DNA from: Bacilli bacterium
GTDB taxonomy: Bacteria; Bacillota_I; Bacilli_A; ML615J-28; CAG-698
Assembly (NCBI GenBank): GCA_028691715.1
Contig: JAQUYR010000064.1
Coordinates: 1-7,039 of the forward strand
Direction of reading: 5' to 3'
Length of the DNA stretch: 7,039 nucleotides
Below are positions 1 through 5,495 of the stretch, piece by piece. How positions within the stretch are numbered: position 1 is the stretch's first letter; each line of letters starts with the position of its first letter. Position numbers and translations under genes: made by a program. The notes beneath the pieces are model-generated. The model was given only the letters and a program-made list of their open reading frames with translations. It had not been told where the DNA came from and did no database searches.

Positions 1-603
1 CAATTCCCACAAATCCTCTTGACTCAAGTCATTGTATTCATCAGGAGTGATTATTTTAGAAATTCCTCCGCTTGTTTTACCATATCTTCTCGTCACTCCC
101 CAGCGAGGATTGCTCAAGTAAAAACCCTTAATTCGATAAAAAATTACTGGAACATTTAAAAATTTCACCAATTTTGCGATATTTAAAGATAAAGGAGATG
201 TTGCTCCATTATATGTAAGGTTTCCCTCAGGCATAATGCATACATTACCCCCTTCATTTACAATTTTCTTCATCTTTTTAATAGTTCCAATATCGGATAA
301 AGATTTAGTTTTAGAAATGGGATTAAAGATATACCTCAATAGCCTAGTTAAAAACCCTAAATTAAATAACTGGTCACTAGCTACAAAATATATGGGAAAA
401 TTGAAGGCTAACCCAATAAATGCTGGATCTAAAGCAACTGTATGGTTGCATAAAATCAAATATGGGCCACCCTTTTTTATCTTATTCTTCTTTGCATGAT
501 AATGATACTTTAATCTGGCAAAAGGCCAAAAAATTAGTTTTAGAAAACTAAACCAAAATCGATGCCTAAATTTTACTTCTTTGTTTATCCTAGTTTTTTT
601 CAT
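1..603 (-). CDS. PlsC-family lysophospholipid/1-acylglycerol-3-phosphate acyltransferase, 3' end outside window
   Basis: Open from ATG at 603 to the window edge (201 codons, no stop), so the C-terminus is missing. The PlsC/LPLAT fold is indicated by the catalytic NHxxxxD block (N52 H53 ... D58, in LCNHTVALDP) and the phosphate-binding block MPEGNLTYNG (E126 G127) in place of the usual EGTRS-type motif; 'PVIFYRIKGF' is the following core strand. By family knowledge such enzymes transfer an acyl chain from acyl-ACP, acyl-CoA or acyl-phosphate to a lysophospholipid or lyso-phosphatidate at the inner membrane face. The N-terminus is basic with aromatic residues (residues 1-45), as for a membrane-associated protein, with no clear signal peptide. 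After about residue 160 there is an 'NPRWGVTRRYGKTSGG' segment, so the protein runs past a minimal PlsC domain. Start chosen for GGTGA four bases upstream. It has its own promoter at 654-682. Exact acceptor specificity cannot be read from the sequence. Confidence 0.88.
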   Translation of the reverse strand, partial: MKKTRINKEVKFRHRFWFSFLKLIFWPFARLKYHYHAKKNKIKKGGPYLILCNHTVALDPAFIGLAFNFPIYFVASDQLFNLGFLTRLLRYIFNPISKTKSLSDIGTIKKMKKIVNEGGNVCIMPEGNLTYNGATSPLSLNIAKLVKFLNVPVIFYRIKGFYLSNPRWGVTRRYGKTSGGISKIITPDEYNDLSQEDLWEL

Positions 604-653
604 TAATTCACCACTATTTTTCTGGTTATTTAGTAAATAAAACATTATGTTAC

Positions 654-682
654 ATTATATCAAATTTTTACAAATTTAACAA
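654..682 (-). promoter_or_regulatory. Promoter of the PlsC-like gene
   Basis: On the minus strand: -35 TTGTTA (682-677), 17-base spacer, -10 TATAAT (659-654) preceded by TGA, an extended -10. Predicted transcription start near 647, giving a leader of about 44 nt before the ATG at 603. The bases between here and the tRNA promoter at 745 hold nothing else I can recognise. Confidence 0.75.
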
Positions 683-744
683 TGTTTTTTTGGCAATATT
701 GAATGCATTTTCTTACTAATTGTCTCATTATTATTAAATTTTTC

Positions 745-773
745 TTGATAAAAGAACCTCATTATGGTAATAT
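745..773 (+). promoter_or_regulatory. Promoter of the tRNA-Arg/tRNA-Glu unit
   Basis: -35 TTGATA (745-750), 17-base spacer, -10 TAATAT (768-773). The start would fall near 780, ten bases before the first tRNA, as expected for a tRNA operon. Confidence 0.8.
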
Positions 774-789
774 ATATATGCTGTTATTT

Positions 790-866
790 GCGCCCATAGT
801 TCAATTGGATAGAGCATCTGGCTTCGAACCAGAAAGTTACGGGTTCAAGTCCTGTTGGGCGTACCA
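790..866 (+). tRNA. tRNA-Arg (anticodon TCG)
   Basis: 77 nt with encoded CCA (864-866). The acceptor arm GCGCCCA (790-796) pairs with TGGGCGT (856-862), with a G-U first pair; discriminator A863. The anticodon loop is CTTCGAA (822-828) between TCTGG and CCAGA, so the anticodon is TCG (824-826), reading CGA and possibly other CGN codons by wobble. The T arm has the canonical GGTTCAAGTCC core. The D loop carries an A after GG, the usual arginine identity base A20. An unmodified TCG rather than the common bacterial ACG (inosine) is somewhat unusual. Followed after 4 bases by tRNA-Glu. Confidence 0.95.
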
Positions 867-870
867 TTAT

Positions 871-947
871 GGCCTGTTGGAGAAGTGGTTTAACTCATAA
901 GCCTCTCAAGCTTACATTCACGGGTTCGAACCCCGTACAGGTCACCA
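871..947 (+). tRNA. tRNA-Glu (anticodon CTC)
   Basis: 77 nt with encoded CCA (945-947). The acceptor GGCCTGT (871-877) pairs with ACAGGTC (937-943); the T arm is ACGGGTTCGAACCCCGT. The acceptor and T-arm sequences closely resemble the Bacillus tRNA-Glu as I remember it. The anticodon stem TAAGC/GCTTA (898-902/910-914) encloses loop CTCTCAA, giving anticodon CTC (905-907), which reads GAG only. Most low-GC bacteria rely on TTC alone for both Glu codons, so this is probably an additional isoacceptor; the TTC gene is not in this window. Co-transcribed with tRNA-Arg and closed by the terminator at 959. Confidence 0.93.
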
Positions 948-958
948 ATTAATAAAAC

Positions 959-1000
959 AACATATTCTATGAATTATCATGGAGTATGTTTTTTTATTTT
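959..1000 (+). terminator. Intrinsic terminator of the tRNA unit
   Basis: A 13-bp stem (959-971 with 978-990, two G-U pairs) with a 6-base loop AATTAT, followed by a T-rich tract TTTTTATTTT. It begins 12 bases after the CCA of tRNA-Glu. It also rules out an in-frame ATG at 969 as the start of the next gene. Confidence 0.85.
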
Positions 1001-1018
1001 AAAAGCACATCTCTTGCA

Positions 1019-1024
1019 TATAAT
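1019..1024 (+). promoter_or_regulatory. -10 element of the GNAT gene promoter
   Basis: Perfect TATAAT (1019-1024). The -35 position falls in the T-rich tail of the terminator and has no good match. Predicted start near 1031 leaves about 31 nt to the ATG at 1062, with the ribosome site included. A second possible pair, TTGCAT (1014-1019) and TATCAT (1037-1042), would start too close to the ribosome site. Confidence 0.5.
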
Positions 1025-1061
1025 AAAGAAGAGTGATATCATAATAAAAAAGGGAGGCAAT

Positions 1062-1340
1062 ATGAAAGATATTAAACAAGTTGAAAACAAATTTTTTATC
1101 GGACAAAGTGAAGATAAAGCAATTGCTGAGATAACCTTTGTTAATTACGATGACAATACGATAATAATCGACCACACATATGTTGATGACCAATTTAGAG
1201 GTCAAGGAATTGCGAGGAAATTACTCGACAAAGTTGTTGATTATGCCCGAAATAAAAACAAGAAAATAATCCCTGAGTGCTCTTATGCTAGAAAAGTCAT
1301 GATAAACAATGTTGAATTTAGTGATGTAATTGCCAAATAA
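1062..1340 (+). CDS. Small GNAT-fold N-acetyltransferase (YjdJ/NATD1 type)
   Basis: 92 residues. The acetyl-CoA pyrophosphate-binding loop is clear: VDDQFRGQGIA (residues 41-51; Q/R-x-x-G-x-G/A core R46-G-Q-G-I-A), followed by helix RKLLDKVVDYARNKNKK and strand IIPECSYARKVM (P71, C73, Y75, A76). This compact form, with only the central part of a GNAT domain and a PxCxYA motif, matches the COG2388/YjdJ-like family (human relative NATD1); the substrate is unknown. Start at 1062 rather than an in-frame ATG at 969 because GGGAGG lies at 1052-1057 and the upstream ATG lies inside the tRNA terminator. No signal peptide or membrane segment, so cytosolic. Transcribed from its own promoter; the next gene also has one. 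Confidence 0.88.
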   Translation: MKDIKQVENKFFIGQSEDKAIAEITFVNYDDNTIIIDHTYVDDQFRGQGIARKLLDKVVDYARNKNKKIIPECSYARKVMINNVEFSDVIAK

Positions 1341-1341
1341 C

Positions 1342-1369
1342 TTGATATTTTCAAATATTCTAGTATAAT
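1342..1369 (+). promoter_or_regulatory. Promoter of the two-TM small protein gene
   Basis: -35 TTGATA (1342-1347), 16-base spacer, -10 TATAAT (1364-1369). It begins one base after the stop codon of the GNAT gene, with no terminator between, so read-through from upstream is also possible. Predicted leader about 21 nt. Confidence 0.75.
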
Positions 1370-1397
1370 ATTTATATAAGAATATGAAGGTAATAAT

Positions 1398-1661
1398 ATG
1401 TATAAAGATCGTGATGAACAATTAGAATTGACTAAGAAAAAACAAAAAGCATTGCTCAAGATCCTTCCTTTTATCATTTCGGGGTGTTTTCTGGGAATTG
1501 CTTCTGCTGTCATTGATATCATTAATGTTTTTAAGGATGTTGATATCAATAGTTTAAAGTGGATTAGTTTTTCTTTAGGAATTTTAGCATTTCTCAGTTT
1601 CCTCACTGGATTAATACTATGTGTCACTTTTTATAAAAACATCTTGAAAAAGTATAAATAA
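1398..1661 (+). CDS. Small two-transmembrane protein of unknown function
   Basis: 87 residues, function not recognised. A charged N-terminal stretch (residues 1-19, Lys/Glu/Asp-rich, predicted short helix) is followed by a hydrophobic segment at about 21-43 (ILPFIISGCFLGIASAVID...), a short polar turn (FKDVDINSLK), a second hydrophobic segment at about 55-79 (ISFSLGILAFLSFLTGLIL...), and a basic tail KNILKKYK. Positive charges at both ends suggest a hairpin in the membrane with N- and C-termini in the cytosol. The start is supported by GAAGG (1386-1390) seven bases upstream and by the dedicated strong promoter. The lone unit structure resembles those of small stress or toxin-like membrane proteins, but no antisense RNA or antitoxin gene is visible here, so I do not claim that role. 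Confidence 0.75.
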   Translation: MYKDRDEQLELTKKKQKALLKILPFIISGCFLGIASAVIDIINVFKDVDINSLKWISFSLGILAFLSFLTGLILCVTFYKNILKKYK

Positions 1662-1688
1662 AAATCCGTTTATAAAACGGATTTTTTT
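1661..1688. terminator. Bidirectional terminator between convergent units
   Basis: An 11-bp perfect stem (1661-1671 with 1675-1685) with a 3-base loop, core AATCCGTTT/AAACGGATT. On the + strand it is followed by a run of T (1682-1688) ending the small membrane protein unit. On the - strand the A-run becomes TTTT plus a T-rich tail, ending the argS-DUF308-M42 operon. Its + strand end touches the M42 stop codon at 1687-1689, so the two genes share one compact terminator. Confidence 0.88.
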
Positions 1689-2763
1689 ATTCGTAAATAA
1701 TTTTATTAACCACTTCTTCATCGAGACGTTTAATCACCTCAACAATTAATTTCACCGCATTCAAATAGTCATCAACATGAATAATTGAAGTATGAGAATG
1801 AAGATATCTTGTCTCTACACAAATAGATAGGCAAGGACAACCTGAGTTAGCTGTGTGAATAGCTCCACTGTCAGTTCCACCTCGTTTTAAATAATCAAAC
1901 TGATAAGGAATATTCAGTTCATCAGCCACTTCTAGTACCTTCTCCCGAAGAGCAACATGCCCAACAGCAGAACTATCATATAACATAATCCCTGGTCCTT
2001 TACCCAGTTTTATGGAATTGTCAGTTCCTGGTAAGTCACGAGCAATACTGGTATCAAGGGCAATTGCTAAATCCGGTTTTATCAGGCCAGCTAAAGTCTT
2101 AGCCCCCCGTAAACCAACTTCTTCCTGAGTTGAACCAGCTGCATAGACAATATTTGGATGCTCAATATCTTTTAAAGATTTTAAAACATCAATGGCAATA
2201 GCACAACCAATTCTATCATCCCAAGCTTTACCTAGTAAATAGTTTTCATTAGCTAGTTTTCTAAAAGAAATCGCTGGGGTAATCATATCACCAATTTTTA
2301 TACCCAATTTCTCAACTTCTTCTTTATTTTCAACACCTAAATCAATATACATATCATCTATGTTAGCAGGATTTTTTAACTCTTCAGGTGACAAAATGTG
2401 TGGTGGTTTTGAACCAACAACTCCAAGATATGTCTTTCCTGATGAAGTGGTGATGTTCATCTGTTGTGCTAACATTACCTGGCTCCACCAACCCCCTATG
2501 GTCTGAAATTTGATGAAACCCTCATCTGTTATTTTTGTAACAATCATACCTATTTCATCCATATGTCCAACAATTAATATTTTTGGTCCGTTTTTCTTAC
2601 CAATCTTTTCAGCAGCAATTGAACCAAGTCCATCATACATAATTCTTTCTTTTGGAACTACAGTGAGGAATTCTCGCTCCATAATATTTTTTACATATTT
2701 TTCATGGGCGGCTATTCCATTTACCTCAGATAATTCCTTTAATAAATCCAAATTTTTAGGCAT
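1687..2763 (-). CDS. M42 family metallo-aminopeptidase (glutamyl/deblocking aminopeptidase, TET type)
   Basis: 358 residues from ATG at 2763, typical for the M42 family. All ligands of the di-metal centre are visible: H67 (VGHMDE, with D69), D182 (AWDDR, the bridging Asp), catalytic E214 with E215 (STQEEVG), D237 (ALDTS) and H322 (RYLHS); spacing agrees with archaeal TET peptidases. Family members form dodecameric cytosolic tetrahedra that trim N-terminal residues (Glu/Asp, Leu or Lys depending on subtype) from peptides released by proteases. No signal peptide. An in-frame ATG 11 codons upstream (2796) gives a Lys-rich extension lying in the preceding gene; I prefer 2763 because AAGGAG sits just upstream and family proteins begin near this point. 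The start overlaps the last codons of the DUF308 gene by 8 bases, so translational coupling is likely. Last gene of the argS operon. Confidence 0.95.
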   Translation of the reverse strand: MPKNLDLLKELSEVNGIAAHEKYVKNIMEREFLTVVPKERIMYDGLGSIAAEKIGKKNGPKILIVGHMDEIGMIVTKITDEGFIKFQTIGGWWSQVMLAQQMNITTSSGKTYLGVVGSKPPHILSPEELKNPANIDDMYIDLGVENKEEVEKLGIKIGDMITPAISFRKLANENYLLGKAWDDRIGCAIAIDVLKSLKDIEHPNIVYAAGSTQEEVGLRGAKTLAGLIKPDLAIALDTSIARDLPGTDNSIKLGKGPGIMLYDSSAVGHVALREKVLEVADELNIPYQFDYLKRGGTDSGAIHTANSGCPCLSICVETRYLHSHTSIIHVDDYLNAVKLIVEVIKRLDEEVVNKIIYE

Positions 2764-3448
2764 TAATTTCTCCTTTTTCTTCTTTTTCAGGGTCACCTAT
2801 AACGGTGTCCTTCTTATTACTTTCATCTTTTGATGGTGCCTTGATAATATTTTCTTCAGTATTCTTTTCTTTTTTACCTGTAATTTCTTTTGTAGATTCT
2901 TTAATCACCAATTGAAAACGGTAATTACGATAATCTTTATAACCCCTAAAAGCAATAAACAAAGCTGATATAATTGCTAAAGCCAAAATAAACCATGATA
3001 AAGTGTTCAGATTGAAACCACCATTACCAATTATTAAAGAACCGAATGTTATAAAGACAATATGGGAAAAAAACATCATCGTATCAGTTGTCTCTTTGCG
3101 AATCGTTGTCGCAAAGAAATAAATAAATGCTCGAAGATATAAAACAACTCCTATTAGATACCCGAATATTTTCCCAAGATTATTGATACCTTTAGTTCCT
3201 AAATAAATCAAATAAGCACCAACAATAATATTTAAAACTATCTCACCACTAAAAATCCATTTCATCACTTTATCTTTAGTGGTCTTTACCAGTGGAAAAA
3301 CTCTAAATAAACCCAGGATGATAAATATTGTACCCACAATGTAGAGCAAAGAGATTGGTACAAATTTCATAACCAGTCCAAAAGCAATCAAAATTGCTGC
3401 TCCAACAAATTCAAAAACCCAAACATACTTCTCAAAAAATTTTTTCAT
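2756..3448 (-). CDS. DUF308/HdeD-like six-TM membrane protein
   Basis: 230 residues. Six hydrophobic segments: about 11-29, 31-50, 66-84, 93-114, 124-142 and 147-168, pairwise arranged with short turns such as 'KFVPIS', which is how DUF308/HdeD-type proteins look (family knowledge; role poorly defined, linked to acid stress in Escherichia coli HdeD). A polar tail from about 170 to 230 is rich in Lys/Glu with no fold I recognise (KEKNTEEN, DPEKEEKGEINA) and is probably disordered and cytosolic. Ribosome site GAGGTGA overlaps the end of argS, whose stop is 8 bases upstream of this ATG. The coding sequence of the acidic/basic tail also carries the ribosome site of the M42 gene (AAGGAG encodes part of EKGE). 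Function unknown; HdeD-like assignment is from topology and general sequence style. Confidence 0.75.
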   Translation of the reverse strand: MKKFFEKYVWVFEFVGAAILIAFGLVMKFVPISLLYIVGTIFIILGLFRVFPLVKTTKDKVMKWIFSGEIVLNIIVGAYLIYLGTKGINNLGKIFGYLIGVVLYLRAFIYFFATTIRKETTDTMMFFSHIVFITFGSLIIGNGGFNLNTLSWFILALAIISALFIAFRGYKDYRNYRFQLVIKESTKEITGKKEKNTEENIIKAPSKDESNKKDTVIGDPEKEEKGEINA

Positions 3449-3456
3449 GATTCACC

Positions 3457-5100
3457 TCACATTTTTTCTTTGATTCCTACTCCTATTAATGTTAAACTGT
3501 CCTTTAAAACAATTTGAACAGCTTTCAAAAGTGTCAATCTCTCATTTGTTTGTTCAATGTCATCGGTAATAATTTTATGATCGTTATAATAACTATGCAA
3601 TTCACCAGCTAGTTGCAGTGAAAATTGACAGATTTTATGAGGAAGTCGCTTTGAAGCAGCTTCTACAACATATGTTGGATATTGTAATAAAATTTTTATT
3701 AAACTATATATTTCATCGATATCTAGAGATTGAAATTCCTTTACAGGAGTAAAATCTTTTCCACTCTCCTCCAGAACTCTAAAAAGGCTATTGATTCTAG
3801 CATAGGCATACTGGACATAGTAGACAGGATTTTCATTGCTGTTTTTTACTGCTAAATCTAAATCCAAATCCATATGAGTACTCAAAGCCTTGGAAATGTA
3901 TAAAAATCTCAAAGCGTCACTGCCTACTTCATCTATTAAATCACGAAGGGTAATGGCCTTACCACTTCTTTTGCTCATCTTAACTTCAACACCATTTTGA
4001 AGAGCCCTGACCATCTGTAAAATATCGATGTTGATAGCCTCAGGATTCCCACCTGCTAAATAAACTGCTGATTTCAATCTATTGATATAACCGTGATGAT
4101 CAGCTCCTAAAACATCAATCAAACAAGTATAGCCACGTCGCAATTTATTCATATGATAAGCGATATCCGGTGCTAGATATGTCAATGAGCCATCGCTTTT
4201 AATAATAACTCGATCTTTATCATCACAATACTCTGTCGTTCTTAACCATGTGGCCTTGTCTTCAATATAGGTATGATTATTTTCTTTTAGGGTATCGAGA
4301 ACATTTTTTACCTCGCCATTGTCATAAAGCGACTTTTCACTAAACCAATTATCAAATCTAACATTAAAATCGGCCAAATCGTTTTTTAAACCATCGAGAA
4401 GATAATTTAAACCTATCTTTCTGAAGTAATCATAATAAGGGTGTTGTAAATAAAAATCTCCACTCTCATTTTTTATTTTACGAGCTATTTCTATTATCTC
4501 TTTACCATGATAATAATCTTCACCAAGATTACATTCTTGGCCATGTAATTCTTTATATCTTTCATAAATACTCAATGTTAAATTATTTATTTGGTTACCA
4601 GCATCATTAACATAATGTTCAGTGGTGACATCATATCCCGCTTTTTTCATTATTCGTGCTAAAGAGTCTCCATAAGCTGCTCCTCTTCCATGGCCAACAT
4701 GAAGGTATCCTGTTGGATTAGCACTGACAAATTCCAAAAGCACTTTTTCATTTATGCCGATATCGGTCTTTCCAAAATTATCCTTTTCCTCAATAATTTT
4801 AAAAACTACATTGGATAAATATTTTTTATCCAAATAAAAATTGATGAATCCACTACCAGCGACGTCAATCTTTGCCAGATGATGCTTTTTTAAATCTATT
4901 TTTTGGATGATATTATTGGCAATTACAACTGGGGCTTTTTTTAATGACTTTGCTAATCGCATAGCAATATTTGTTGAATAATCACCAAAGTTAGTATCTT
5001 TGGGGACTTCAAAAAATATCTCATATTTTTCGCTTAACCCCTCCTCTTGTAAAATATTATTTATAGTCTCACCTATTGAATTCAAAATTTCATCTACCAA
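3457..5100 (-). CDS. argS: Arginyl-tRNA synthetase (ArgRS), probable TTG start
   Basis: About 547 residues, standard for class I ArgRS, which charges tRNA-Arg with arginine using ATP. Domains in order: N-terminal Add1-like domain with FGDYSTNIAMRLAK (about 38-52) and the GFINFYLD strand (about 85-92); Rossmann catalytic domain with SANPTGYLHVGHGRG, whose HVGH is the HIGH motif (about 134-137), and NDAGNQ; KMSKRSG (about 374-380) as the KMSKS loop; then the DALR anticodon-binding domain (NPVYYVQYAYARI ... LIGVGIKEKM). Nothing essential is missing. A GTG at 5109 is the longest in-frame start, but it lies inside the ribosome site AGAGGTGA; the TTG at 5100-5098, five bases after that site, fits better. 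The next internal Met would remove the N-terminal domain. First gene of an operon with the DUF308 and M42 genes. The stop is TGA, which shows the standard code. Confidence 0.97.
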   Translation of the reverse strand: MVDEILNSIGETINNILQEEGLSEKYEIFFEVPKDTNFGDYSTNIAMRLAKSLKKAPVVIANNIIQKIDLKKHHLAKIDVAGSGFINFYLDKKYLSNVVFKIIEEKDNFGKTDIGINEKVLLEFVSANPTGYLHVGHGRGAAYGDSLARIMKKAGYDVTTEHYVNDAGNQINNLTLSIYERYKELHGQECNLGEDYYHGKEIIEIARKIKNESGDFYLQHPYYDYFRKIGLNYLLDGLKNDLADFNVRFDNWFSEKSLYDNGEVKNVLDTLKENNHTYIEDKATWLRTTEYCDDKDRVIIKSDGSLTYLAPDIAYHMNKLRRGYTCLIDVLGADHHGYINRLKSAVYLAGGNPEAINIDILQMVRALQNGVEVKMSKRSGKAITLRDLIDEVGSDALRFLYISKALSTHMDLDLDLAVKNSNENPVYYVQYAYARINSLFRVLEESGKDFTPVKEFQSLDIDEIYSLIKILLQYPTYVVEAASKRLPHKICQFSLQLAGELHSYYNDHKIITDDIEQTNERLTLLKAVQIVLKDSLTLIGVGIKEKM

Positions 5101-5122
5101 ATTAATCACCTCTATTATTGAT

Positions 5123-5131
5123 ATTATAACA
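5123..5131 (-). promoter_or_regulatory. Extended -10 promoter of the argS operon
   Basis: On the minus strand TGT followed directly by TATAAT (5131-5123), an extended -10; the -35 position has only a weak AT-rich match. Predicted start near 5116, leaving a very short leader (about 16 nt) that is little more than the ribosome site. There is therefore no room for a leader regulator such as a T-box unless transcription comes through from the RNA gene upstream. Confidence 0.65.
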
Positions 5132-5164
5132 TAGTCACATCAAAAATTAAATTGTTTTTTAGAT

Positions 5165-5198
5165 ATAAATAAAAAATAATGGTATATTAAACCATTAT
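5165..5198 (-). terminator. Intrinsic terminator of the non-coding RNA
   Basis: Perfect 8-bp stem ATAATGGT/ACCATTAT (5198-5191 with 5183-5176 on the - strand), loop TTAATAT, followed by TTTTTATTT. It is oriented only for the minus strand. A competing hairpin GGTATA/TATACC (5201-5196 with 5186-5181) is possible in the same stretch. Confidence 0.85.
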
Positions 5199-5396
5199 AC
5201 CCAGAAAGCCGTTCAAAGGCACATTTAATGTACCCTTTATTGATGTGAAACCTGTCAGCTTCACGGTGGAAATCTCCAATTGTGCATCCTTGGGATTCTT
5301 ATCAGAAATGAATAAGCATTCAACACCAGACACACCTCGACTTCCGAAATTTTTTCGTTCGGTTCGCATACTATAAATCACGAACTCTCCAGGCAC
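5170..5396 (-). ncRNA. Structured non-coding RNA of unknown family, about 227 nt
   Basis: Bounded by a perfect promoter (5401-5429) and an intrinsic terminator (5165-5198). GC is about 43% by hand count over 5200-5396, well above the AT-rich flanks. Minus-strand pairings: closing helix 5393-5383 with 5210-5200 (11 bp, several G-U); hairpins 5385-5379/5368-5362 (GUUCGUG/UAUGCGAAC arms), 5361-5358/5348-5345, 5316-5312/5302-5298, 5296-5293/5289-5286 (AUCC/GGAU), 5264-5258/5251-5245 (GUGAAGC/GUUUCAC, loop UGACAG) and 5237-5228/5224-5215 (10 bp, loop UAA). Loop UGACAG can pair with UGUC at 5332-5329, a possible pseudoknot. A 69-codon open frame spans 5396-5187, but its GTG is at the predicted transcript start without a ribosome site and the protein resembles nothing I know. 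Not tmRNA, RNase P, SRP or 5S by their conserved cores. 6S RNA or the raiA motif are possible by size; I cannot confirm either. Confidence 0.75.
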
Positions 5397-5400
5397 TTAT

Positions 5401-5429
5401 ATTATAGTTTTTATTTTGTTTTTTGTCAA
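5401..5429 (-). promoter_or_regulatory. Perfect-consensus promoter of the non-coding RNA
   Basis: On the minus strand: TTGACA (5429-5424), exactly 17 bases, TATAAT (5406-5401). Both hexamers match the sigma70/sigmaA consensus at all 12 positions, the best promoter in the window and typical of abundant stable RNAs. Predicted transcription start at 5394-5396, a G. Confidence 0.9.
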
Positions 5430-5455
5430 CTTATAGGCTTTGCGATAAAATTTTG

Positions 5456-5492
5456 ATAATAAAAGAGTCCAAAAAATATTTTGGACTCTCTT
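5456..5492 (-). terminator. Terminator of the degV-family gene
   Basis: An 11-bp perfect stem AGAGTCCAAAA/TTTTGGACTCT (5464-5474 with 5479-5489), 4-base loop, followed on the minus strand by TTTATTAT. It begins a few bases after the DegV stop codon and separates that gene from the RNA promoter at 5429. It also has a T-run on the + strand, so it may work in both directions. Confidence 0.82.
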
Positions 5493-5495
5493 TTT

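Noticed and set aside
236..499. 87-codon open frame on the + strand
   Set aside because: Antisense to the PlsC-like gene, whose motifs are clear; no ribosome site.
604..744. Possible small gene or RNA upstream of the PlsC-like gene
   Set aside because: Only the promoter at 654-682 is convincing; no open frame with a ribosome site and no stable fold.
703..900. Open frame of 65 codons on the + strand
   Set aside because: It runs across tRNA-Arg and into tRNA-Glu; coincidental.
969..1061. Upstream in-frame ATG extending the GNAT protein by 31 residues
   Set aside because: It lies inside the tRNA terminator hairpin and has no ribosome site; 1062 has GGGAGG.
3446..3462. UGA read as Trp (Mycoplasma code)
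   Set aside because: Reading through the argS TGA would fuse it out of frame context past the natural LIGVGIKEKM end, and all tryptophans seen are TGG.
790..5100. Functional link between tRNA-Arg and argS in the same window
   Set aside because: They are over 2.5 kb apart on opposite strands in separate transcription units; most likely coincidence.
5187..5396. 69-codon open frame (GTG start) on the minus strand
   Set aside because: The GTG coincides with the predicted transcription start, there is no ribosome site, composition differs from the other genes, and the stretch folds as RNA with its own promoter and terminator.
5116..5429. T-box leader controlling argS
   Set aside because: The conserved antiterminator sequence (GGGTGGNACCGCG-like) is absent, and argS has its own extended -10 promoter downstream of the terminator. 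Kept only as a weak speculation for the alternative hairpins.
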